NCBI GenBank assembly: GCA_045661305.1
Contig: JAZRFJ010000032.1
Coordinates: 1 to 12,784, forward strand
Length of the DNA: 12,784 bases
Direction of reading: 5' to 3'
From: UMGS1840 sp045661305
GTDB lineage: Bacteria > Bacillota > Clostridia > UMGS1840
This document shows, one piece after another, positions 1 to 5,276 of this stretch (position 1 is its first letter; each line of letters begins with the position of its first letter). The notes beneath the pieces were generated by a model that was not told the origin of the DNA, made no database searches, and saw only the letters and a list, made by a program, of their open reading frames with translations. A program made the position numbers and the translations under genes.

Positions 1-245
1 CCGCCTCTTGCATTCTTATTAAAAAAGTGAAGCTCATTACTGTTCACAACAACAGTATTATTATCCTCAACCAAAAAAGAATTGCCTCTGCAAGTCATGT
101 GGCAACCGCCTTTTTTGAAATAAATAATCTCTACATGCTCATGCCAATGTGGCAAAAGACCGGATTTTGTATCGCCCTCAAGCAAAGTAATCGGAAAATT
201 TCTTTCTTCGACAGGAACTTTTTCATACAAATTAATATCGTTCAT
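1..245 (-). CDS. AraC-family transcriptional regulator, N-terminal part (cut by window edge)
   Basis: The minus strand reads open from an ATG at 245-243 to the window edge, giving 81 complete codons starting MNDINLYEKV. A GAGGTGG ribosome binding site lies just upstream (complement of 248-254). Residues 33-46 (HWHEHVEIIYFKKG) are the histidine-rich start of the cupin sugar-sensing domain common in AraC/XylS regulators. The hydrophobic beta-strand pattern that follows (SFLVEDNNTVVVNSNELHFF) fits the same fold. The DNA-binding helix-turn-helix domain would lie beyond the left edge, so the AraC assignment is by family habit; another cupin protein is possible. The gene is divergent from the sugar operon starting at 382 with 136 nt between the starts. 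A role as local activator or repressor of that operon is likely but inferred. Confidence 0.72.
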   Translation of the reverse strand, partial: MNDINLYEKVPVEERNFPITLLEGDTKSGLLPHWHEHVEIIYFKKGGCHMTCRGNSFLVEDNNTVVVNSNELHFFNKNARG

Positions 246-303
246 ATCCACCTCAAAAAACTAATAAAAAGCAAAATTATGCTAACACACCGCAAGCTTG
301 TTA

Positions 304-337
304 TTGTATTGTCCTTTTATTCATTATATAATATAAT
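304..337 (+). promoter_or_regulatory. Predicted sigma-A promoter of the sugar operon
   Basis: Two overlapping sigma-A-like promoters are visible. TTGTAT (304-309) is 17 nt from TATAAT (327-332), and TTGTCC (309-314) is 17 nt from TATAAT (332-337). The -10 boxes are perfect and the -35 boxes match 4 of 6 positions. A weak -35 would suit a promoter that needs an activator. The 246-303 stretch between this promoter and the divergent regulator is A/T-rich and holds a small GCA/TGC inverted repeat near 270-281. It is the likely regulator-binding region. Confidence 0.5.
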
Positions 338-381
338 TAGAAAAATGTCAATATTATCTTTATACAAAGGAGAATTTTAAA

Positions 382-1320
382 ATGGATTTTTTATCAACTG
401 TAAAAGGCTCACTTATGGAGGGCTACTATCCGAAGGGATGGGATCTTAAAAAAATAGACGAATGCTGTGAAAAAGGGCTTACAAGAGAATCTTTCTGGCA
501 TAAGGATTTCACACCTGTTGAATGTGATAATATCAATGATTTTGACACTTACATGGGACATGAAATTGCACTCAAGATAAGAGAAGCAAAAGAGGCAGGA
601 AAGAAACTTGCTATGATTCTTCCTGTTGGTCCTATGGGTATGTACAAATGGGCAGTATATTTCCTTACACAGTGGAAAACAGACTGTAAACATGTTTATA
701 CATTTAATATGGACGAATGGTCAGATGCAGATGGTAACACACTTCCATCATCAAATCCTGCATCATTTGAATACAGTATGAAGGAAGCTTTCTTCAACAA
801 GCTTGGTGACCTTACAATTCCTGAATCACAGAGAAACTTTGCAACAAAAGAAAACCTTCCTACATATCCTGAAAAAATTGCAAAATTAAAAGCAGAAGGT
901 GCTGAGCTTGTATTAGTTTTCGGTATCGGAAGAATGTGCCATATAGCATTCTGGGAACCACACTTTGCTGATGAATTTTCTTCAGAGGCTGAATGGAAAC
1001 AGCAGTGCTACCGTATAGGTGCAAAGCTTCATCCGCTTACAATAGAACAAAACGCACTTACAAGCTTTAAATCAAGAACAACTCTTGTTCCATGCCGTGC
1101 AAACACAATCGGACCCGGACTCTTCTTACAGGCTGACTATATAATCGGCGGTGCTGACGGTGTGTTGGGAAGAGGTATGCAGTGGCAGGGAATGAGTTTC
1201 TTAACAACTCTTCACTACGGACCTGATATGAATATTACATCAACATATATGCCTACACTTCCTGGAAAACTCTTCTACTTAAAAGAGCTTGCAGGTCCAC
1301 TTGTTGCTGAATGTAACTAA
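382..1320 (+). CDS. NagB-like sugar-phosphate isomerase/deaminase with altered catalytic motif
   Basis: This 312-residue protein belongs to the glucosamine-6-phosphate deaminase/isomerase (NagB) fold family. FNMDEW (108-113) matches the NagB FNMDEY motif whose aspartate is the proton-shuttling base (Asp72 in E. coli). GIGRMCHIAFWEP (181-193) aligns with NagB GVGNDGHIAFNEP. The His143 and Glu148 equivalents, H187 and E192, are kept, but Asp141 is replaced by Met185 and the next glycine by cysteine. The protein is also longer than classical NagB (about 240-270 residues), mainly at the N-terminus. The start has an AAAGGAG site at 366-372 with 9 nt spacing. It is the first gene of an operon with a PfkB kinase (14-nt gap) and a class II aldolase, so it probably makes the ketose phosphate the kinase uses. 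Whether it still deaminates is uncertain, and the exact substrate is unknown. Confidence 0.8.
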   Translation: MDFLSTVKGSLMEGYYPKGWDLKKIDECCEKGLTRESFWHKDFTPVECDNINDFDTYMGHEIALKIREAKEAGKKLAMILPVGPMGMYKWAVYFLTQWKTDCKHVYTFNMDEWSDADGNTLPSSNPASFEYSMKEAFFNKLGDLTIPESQRNFATKENLPTYPEKIAKLKAEGAELVLVFGIGRMCHIAFWEPHFADEFSSEAEWKQQCYRIGAKLHPLTIEQNALTSFKSRTTLVPCRANTIGPGLFLQADYIIGGADGVLGRGMQWQGMSFLTTLHYGPDMNITSTYMPTLPGKLFYLKELAGPLVAECN

Positions 1321-1334
1321 GAGAGGTAACAAAT

Positions 1335-2285
1335 ATGTACGATGTTGCTTGTGTAGGTATTTTAGTTGCAGATGTTATTGTTAAACCTGTATGCGAAATG
1401 CCTCAAAAAGGAATTTTATCACCTGTTGAATCAATCGAGCTTTTTTCAGGCGGAAATGCTATGACAGCTTCAATAAATTTAAGAAAAATGGGTGTTTCTT
1501 CAGCCATAATCGGAATGGTTGGAGACGATATGTTCGGAGAGTTTTTGAAAAATTGTTTAAATAAGAACAATGTTCCTCTTGAAGGTCTTAAAACAACAAA
1601 AAAAGCTCAGACATCAGCATCTACACTTCTTATTTCACCCGAAGGTGAGAGAAGCTTCTGGCACTGTGTAGGTTCAAACGGCATTTTCTCAAAAAATGAT
1701 ATTGATATGGAAATCATAAAAAAATCAAACACAGTTTTTGTTACAGGAACATTCCTTTTAAATACATTTGACGGTGAAGAAACAGCGGAATTTTTGAAAG
1801 AATGTAAACTTTTAGGCAAAACAACTGTTTTGGATGTATGTTGGGACCACAAAGGAAAATGGGGCGAGCTTTTAAATCAGGCTATGCCTTACATAGATAT
1901 ATTTATGCCAAGCATTGATGAGGCAAGAGAAATTTCAAAAGAAAACAGCGTTGAAAAAATGGCAGAAGTTTTCTTTTCACACGGTGTTAAAAGTGTTGTT
2001 ATAAAATGTGGCTCTGACGGTTGCTATGTTCAGGAATCAAAAGATGAGAAAGGCTATATGATTCCTGCATGTAAGGGAGTAACTGCAGTTGATACAACCG
2101 GTGCAGGTGACAGCTTCTGTTCAGGCTTTCTGGCAGCACTTTCAAAAGGGTATGACTTTAAAACCTGTGCTCTTATGGGTAATGCAACAGGTGCTCACTG
2201 CGTTATGGAAAGAGGCGCTACAACAGGAATAAAGAGTTTTGATGAAATTTATAAATTTATGTGTGCACAGAAAGAAGGTAAATAA
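1335..2285 (+). CDS. PfkB-family carbohydrate kinase
   Basis: This 316-residue sugar kinase belongs to the ribokinase/PfkB family. An N-terminal GGNAMTASINLRKMG segment (residues 39-53) forms part of the substrate site. The C-terminal signature DTTGAGDSFCSGF (residues 253-265) carries the anion hole and the catalytic aspartate D259. Length is normal for the family. The start is fixed by GAGAGG directly after the upstream stop (1321-1326), 8 nt before ATG. The stop is 2 nt before the aldolase start, so the two are probably translationally coupled. Between an isomerase and a bisphosphate aldolase, the expected reaction is ATP-dependent phosphorylation of a ketohexose phosphate to a 1,6-bisphosphate, as in LacC or tagatose-6-phosphate kinases. 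PfkB family members vary widely in substrate, so a fructokinase-like or other hexose kinase role cannot be excluded. Confidence 0.9.
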   Translation: MYDVACVGILVADVIVKPVCEMPQKGILSPVESIELFSGGNAMTASINLRKMGVSSAIIGMVGDDMFGEFLKNCLNKNNVPLEGLKTTKKAQTSASTLLISPEGERSFWHCVGSNGIFSKNDIDMEIIKKSNTVFVTGTFLLNTFDGEETAEFLKECKLLGKTTVLDVCWDHKGKWGELLNQAMPYIDIFMPSIDEAREISKENSVEKMAEVFFSHGVKSVVIKCGSDGCYVQESKDEKGYMIPACKGVTAVDTTGAGDSFCSGFLAALSKGYDFKTCALMGNATGAHCVMERGATTGIKSFDEIYKFMCAQKEGK

Positions 2286-2287
2286 TT

Positions 2288-3127
2288 ATGTTAGTAACTT
2301 TATCAGAAATTTTGGCTGAAGCAGAAAAAGGCAAATATGCTGTTGGTTTGTTTAACCATCTTAATTTGGAAATGGCACGCGGAATTATTGATGCTGCTGA
2401 AGAAGAAAAATCTCCTGTAATATTAGGTGTTGCAGAGGTGCATCTTACTTCTATTCCATTTGAATATGCAGCACTTCTTATGAATAAAATTGCGCGTGAT
2501 GCAAAAGTGCCTGTATGTTTACACTTTGACCACGGTACAGATTATTCAAAAATTTTAAGGGCTATGAAGCATGGTTTTTCTTCTGTTATGTATGACGGAA
2601 GTGCACTTCCTTATGAAGAAAACATAGCAAGAACAAAGGAAATAAGCACAGTTGCTCATGCACTTGGAATAAGCGTTGAGGCAGAGCTTGGTCATGTTGG
2701 CGGTGCTGAAGGCGGCGGTGATGACGGGCATGAAGAACAGTATACAAATGTAGAGCAGGTTAATGACTTTATAAAAAGAGCTGACATAGACGCCCTTGCA
2801 GTTGCAATAGGAACAGCACACGGTCAGTATAAGGCAAAACCAAAGCTTGATATAAAAAGACTCGCAGATATATATGCTATAAGTGAAAAACCTCTTGTTC
2901 TTCATGGTGGCAGTGGTCTTTCAGACGAAGATTTCAGAAATACAATCAAAAATGGTATAAGAAAAGTTAATATTTGCACAGAAATGTGTTTAGCTGCTCA
3001 CAAAGCTTACACTTATGCTTATGAGCACACAATGAATTTCGAGCTTGCACTCCAGATTACCAAAAACACAGTTCAGGAAGTTGTAAAAGAAAAAATGAGA
3101 CTGTTTGGAAGCAGCGGAAAATATTAA
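2288..3127 (+). CDS. Class II (zinc) ketose-bisphosphate aldolase, GatY/KbaY-like
   Basis: This 279-residue zinc-dependent aldolase would split a ketohexose bisphosphate into dihydroxyacetone phosphate and an aldehyde in the cytoplasm. LHFDHG (78-83) carries the catalytic Asp81 and zinc ligand His82. EAELGHVGG (131-139) carries the metal-site Glu133. GTAHG (175-179) gives zinc ligand His178, and LHGGSG (205-210) gives His206. Length and motif spacing are nearest to GatY/KbaY tagatose-1,6-bisphosphate aldolases and to short FbaA/FbaB-type enzymes rather than the longer E. coli FbaA. The residues seen do not separate tagatose from fructose bisphosphate. The AGAAGG site lies inside the end of the kinase gene (2273-2279). 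The gene is followed at once by a hairpin (3138-3174). It is the last catabolic step of the operon and feeds trioses to glycolysis. Confidence 0.9.
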   Translation: MLVTLSEILAEAEKGKYAVGLFNHLNLEMARGIIDAAEEEKSPVILGVAEVHLTSIPFEYAALLMNKIARDAKVPVCLHFDHGTDYSKILRAMKHGFSSVMYDGSALPYEENIARTKEISTVAHALGISVEAELGHVGGAEGGGDDGHEEQYTNVEQVNDFIKRADIDALAVAIGTAHGQYKAKPKLDIKRLADIYAISEKPLVLHGGSGLSDEDFRNTIKNGIRKVNICTEMCLAAHKAYTYAYEHTMNFELALQITKNTVQEVVKEKMRLFGSSGKY

Positions 3128-3137
3128 TATTAAAATT

Positions 3138-3180
3138 TCACCAATACCAAGCTCACTCAATTTGGTATTGGTGATTTATT
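3138..3180 (+). terminator. 13-bp perfect inverted repeat after the aldolase gene (terminator or attenuator)
   Basis: TCACCAATACCAA (3138-3150) pairs perfectly with TTGGTATTGGTGA (3162-3174) around an 11-nt loop. The T-tail is weak (TTTATTAA), so termination may be partial. The hairpin lies 11 nt after the aldolase stop and 21 nt before the deacetylase start. It could reduce expression of the deacetylase relative to the first three genes, or stabilise the upstream mRNA 3' end. Confidence 0.6.
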
Positions 3181-3194
3181 AAAGGGAAGGAAAA

Positions 3195-3623
3195 ATGAAT
3201 GTTTCAGCAATAGGATGCCATCCTGACGATATGGAAATAAACTGTGCAGGAACATTAGCAAAATGTGTTGCAAGAGGTGACAAGGTTACCGTTTGCCATG
3301 TTGCAAACGGAAATCTCGGACATGTTATAATTGAGACTGATGAGTTAAGAAAAATAAGAGCTAATGAAGCAAAAAAAGCTGGTGCTTTGGCAGGAATTGA
3401 AGTTGTAACCTGTGATATCGGTGACTTGATGGTTTATGAGGGAAGCAAAGAACAACGGGACAAACTTGTCAATATTATCCGCAAAACACAGCCTGATTTT
3501 ATTATCACACATACTCCAAACGACTATATGCCTGACCGAAAATTAAACCAATGCGACTTTTACCTTAGTCAAATGCTTTGTAATAGCCACCCGGTTTACG
3601 GGTGGCTTTCACTAAGCCTATAA
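3195..3623 (+). pseudogene. Truncated PIG-L/LmbE-type deacetylase with foreign 3' end
   Basis: The first 114 codons are a clear PIG-L (LmbE) family N-N-deacetylase: GCHPDDMEINCAGTLAK (7-23) supplies zinc ligands His9 and Asp12 and the catalytic Asp11, and ITHTPNDYMPD (104-114) is the late active-site loop. The family then has PDH, where the histidine is the third zinc ligand. Here the frame reads PDR, followed by 28 unrelated residues ending at 3623. The family is usually about 220-250 residues, so about half is missing, with the third zinc ligand lost. The break at 3537 coincides with the start of a hairpin-rich mobile-like tract. The intact gene had a good AGGGAAGG site (3183-3190). The ancestor probably removed an N-acetyl group from the operon's sugar substrate; this copy is most likely inactive. 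The missing 3' half is not found elsewhere in the window. Confidence 0.85.
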
Positions 3624-3782
3624 GGCTTTTATGTTGGCGGTGCCTAAAGGCACGCCGAAACGGTTTGACAACCGCATAATTTTTTTCAGGCCGCCCCACA
3701 AGTGGGACGGTATTGATATTAACATATGTATGTGGTCTGGAGATGCTTCTGAATTTTCTTCTGAAGCGACATTACACTTTTA
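3537..3782. mobile_element. Structured foreign tract, possible decayed IS200/IS605-type element
   Basis: This stretch has no convincing gene. It begins exactly where the deacetylase frame loses family similarity and ends where the IS3 orfA fragment loses its own. It is richer in G and C than the flanks and is packed with hairpins, the first a perfect 9-bp stem (AGCCACCCG/CGGGTGGCT, 3585-3607). IS200/IS605 elements and their non-autonomous derivatives carry subterminal hairpins instead of inverted repeats and make no target duplication. That matches the lack of terminal repeats here, but no TnpA or TnpB residue can be shown. Another class of mobile or RNA element is possible. Confidence 0.4.
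3585..3767 (+). ncRNA. Candidate structured RNA, six consecutive hairpins (omega-RNA-like?)
   Basis: Hairpins in order: 3585-3593/3599-3607 (9 bp); 3614-3619/3623-3628 (6 bp); 3636-3644/3649-3656 (8 bp, one bulged G, TAAA loop); 3661-3665/3670-3674 (5 bp, TGAC loop); 3691-3698/3703-3710 (7 bp with one mismatch, CAAG loop); 3745-3753/3759-3767 (8 bp with one T-T mismatch). Such dense folding in an A/T-rich genome argues for selection on RNA or single-stranded DNA structure. The plus orientation is preferred only because a T-run (3680-3686) follows hairpin four. If this is the 3' end of a TnpB-type element, the RNA would run into the flank at 3783, and that flank would act as the guide. No promoter could be assigned. 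The functional class is a guess. Confidence 0.3.
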
Positions 3783-3869
3783 ACTTAGTGCTTTGTATCC
3801 CAGTCTCCCTTCCAAATATTCTAGAATAATTTTCAAGCGTAGCTCTGGTGTATATTTGATTTTACCCAT
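3780..3869 (-). pseudogene. IS3-family (IS150-like) transposase OrfA, N-terminal fragment
   Basis: From ATG at 3869 the minus strand encodes 29 residues: MGKIKYTPELRLKIILEYLE then GRLGYKALS, followed by TAA at 3782-3780. This is the start of the helix-turn-helix domain of IS3/IS150-group OrfA proteins, which typically continue with a KxYGI-like segment and run to about 100-170 residues. The frame is lost after the ALS codons, at the boundary with the hairpin tract. A GGGG-containing ribosome site lies 7 nt upstream of the ATG. No OrfB (DDE integrase) sequence is present, so the fragment cannot transpose. Confidence 0.75.
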
Positions 3870-3923
3870 GAAAAAACCCCTTTCATTAGACTTTATCTTG
3901 TCTAACAAATGGGGTTCACCTCA
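3783..3923 (-). mobile_element. IS3-family insertion sequence remnant, left end
   Basis: The remnant comprises the orfA fragment and its upstream terminal sequence. On the minus strand the end reads TGAACCCC then ATTTGTTAGACA (3918-3899), like IS150-group terminal repeats. It may extend outward to a TGAGG at 3923-3919. The right end and a target duplication are not visible in the window. The element lies 21 nt beyond the Nudix gene's stop codon, so the Nudix gene itself is undamaged. Confidence 0.65.
3871..3914 (-). terminator. IS-end hairpin acting as terminator and masking the orfA ribosome site
   Basis: On the minus strand the arm 3914-3900 pairs with 3891-3877 (14 of 15 positions, one A-A mismatch and G-T pairs allowed) around an 8-nt loop. 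A CCCC/GGGG clamp closes the base, and TTTTTT follows immediately (3876-3871). This has the shape of an intrinsic terminator for transcripts arriving from the Nudix/folD operon. The GGGG of the second arm is also the orfA ribosome site, so any read-through RNA would have it paired. Confidence 0.65.
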
Positions 3924-3943
3924 TTATACCGGGGATATTTATT

Positions 3944-4399
3944 CTATTCTATCTTATATGAAACTAATTTTTCTCCCTCATACATAAGCTTTAAAGAGAA
4001 ATAAGGTCTTTTTTCTTCCAAAAGCCTAAAGAAAATTTTATCTCCCTCCCACAAAGGAAGACTATAAACTTCTTTTTTGTTTATCCATACCAGATTTCCC
4101 TCATCACATTCTTTTATCGTTCCGCTATATTTATCGCAAACAAAAAGATGCATATATTCACAGCCGTACAAATCAGAAACAAAAGTAACTATACCACGAT
4201 ATGATAAGTTTTCTGCAAAAAGTCCTGTTTCCTCTTCTATCTCCCGCCTTACACAATCAAAAGGACTTTCGTTCTCCTCAAATTTTCCGCCAATTCCGAT
4301 ATACTTATCTTTATTTTCGTCATTTTCTTTTTTTACTCTGTGCAGCATTAAATACTCATTTTTTTCATTTTCTATATAACAAAGAGTTGTCATTTTCAT
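3944..4399 (-). CDS. Nudix hydrolase, MutT/MutX-like (8-oxo-dGTP diphosphatase family)
   Basis: This 151-residue protein carries a complete Nudix box at residues 38-60: G38, then E44, then REIEEETGL (52-60), matching GX5EX7REUXEEXGU. The glutamates of REIEEE bind the magnesium for pyrophosphate cleavage. The N-terminal TTLCYIE, the YLMLHR strand and the late LPLWEGDKIFFRLL and PYFSLKLMYEGEKL segments resemble streptococcal and clostridial MutX proteins. Removal of oxidised dGTP from the nucleotide pool is therefore the best guess, but Nudix substrates are hard to predict. ATG at 4399 or the second ATG at 4393 could be the start; the ribosome site is weak (GGTGAAA). It lies 31 nt after folD and is probably co-transcribed. 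A TATAAT at 4435-4430 on the minus strand has no good -35 partner. The protein looks full length. Confidence 0.85.
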   Translation of the reverse strand: MKMTTLCYIENEKNEYLMLHRVKKENDENKDKYIGIGGKFEENESPFDCVRREIEEETGLFAENLSYRGIVTFVSDLYGCEYMHLFVCDKYSGTIKECDEGNLVWINKKEVYSLPLWEGDKIFFRLLEEKRPYFSLKLMYEGEKLVSYKIE

Positions 4400-4430
4400 A
4401 ATAGTTTCACCAAGTGTTCCACGAAAAACA

Positions 4431-5276
4431 TTATATGTTGTTTTTTGCTGCTGTGACAGTATTTTTCATAAGTACAGCTCTTGTCATAGGTCCTACTCCG
4501 CCAGGAACAGGTGTAATTGCATAAGCTTTTTCTAAAATATTTTCGTAATCGACATCTCCGCAAAGCTTTCCGTTTTCATCTCTGTTTATGCCGACATCTA
4601 TAACAACTGCACCCTCTTTAATCATATCTGCTGTTACAAATTTTGCTTTTCCTATTGCTGCTACAACTATATCTGCATCCTTTACTGCTTCTTTCAAATC
4701 TTTTGTTTTTGAATGGCATACTGTAACAGTTCCACTTTTATGGATAAGAAGCATTGCCATAGGCTTTCCTACTATGTTACTTCTTCCTATAACCACACAT
4801 TTCTTGCCTGAAATTTCTATGTTGTAATCTTCCAAAAGCTCCATTACTCCTGCAGGTGTACATGGTAAAAAGCTGTATGAGCCTGTCATTATTCTTCCTA
4901 CATTTTCAGGGTGAAAAGCATCTACATCTTTTTTCGGATTAATTGCGTTTATTATTTTTTCTTCGCTTATATGCTTTGGAACAGGAAGCTGAACAATGAT
5001 ACCGCTTACTTTTTCGTCATTATTAAGCTTATCAATAAGTGATAAAACTTCTTCTTCAGTTGCTTCTTCGGGGAGCGCATATTCAAAAGAATTTATTCCT
5101 ATATATTCGCAATCCTTTTCTTTGTTATTAACATACACACGGCTTGCAGGGTCATTTCCTACCACGACTACTGCTAACCCCGGATTTATTCCTTTTTCCT
5201 GTAAGCTTCTTACTTCCTCTTTCAAATTCTCTTTTATTTTCATTGAAACTCTTTTTCCGTCTATTATTATCGCCAT
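4431..5276 (-). CDS. folD: Bifunctional methylenetetrahydrofolate dehydrogenase/cyclohydrolase FolD
   Basis: FolD interconverts 5,10-methylene-, 5,10-methenyl- and 10-formyl-tetrahydrofolate using NADP, supplying one-carbon units for purines and formyl-Met. Counting from the chosen start it has 281 residues, the normal length. SRVYVNNKEK (45-54) holds the active-site Tyr48 and Lys52. VQLPVPKHI and KDVDAFHP form the folate site. GRSNIVGKPMAMLL is the dinucleotide-binding loop, and TPVPGGVGPMT is the C-terminal family signature. The start MAIIIDGK at 5276 is preferred over an in-frame ATG at 5303 because AAAGGAG (5290-5284) lies 7 nt upstream and family proteins begin here. The first 125 nt are shared in another frame with the end of the ygiQ-like gene. 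Confidence 0.96.
   Translation of the reverse strand: MAIIIDGKRVSMKIKENLKEEVRSLQEKGINPGLAVVVVGNDPASRVYVNNKEKDCEYIGINSFEYALPEEATEEEVLSLIDKLNNDEKVSGIIVQLPVPKHISEEKIINAINPKKDVDAFHPENVGRIMTGSYSFLPCTPAGVMELLEDYNIEISGKKCVVIGRSNIVGKPMAMLLIHKSGTVTVCHSKTKDLKEAVKDADIVVAAIGKAKFVTADMIKEGAVVIDVGINRDENGKLCGDVDYENILEKAYAITPVPGGVGPMTRAVLMKNTVTAAKNNI

Noticed and set aside
27..380. Open plus-strand frame of 117 codons at the left end
   Set aside because: It runs antisense to the cupin/AraC regulator and through the promoter region, has no family-like motifs and ends at the ribosome site of the next gene.
3631..3783. Short plus-strand frame of 50 codons with a protein-like end (WSGDASEFSSEATLHF)
   Set aside because: It lies wholly within the hairpin-dense tract, only a marginal AAGG precedes the ATG, and no family was recognised. 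It could be a remnant of a transposase C-terminus, but structured RNA explains the sequence better.
3793..3987. Plus-strand open frame across the IS3 end
   Set aside because: It is antisense to the recognisable OrfA fragment and the IS terminal hairpin, with no ribosome site.
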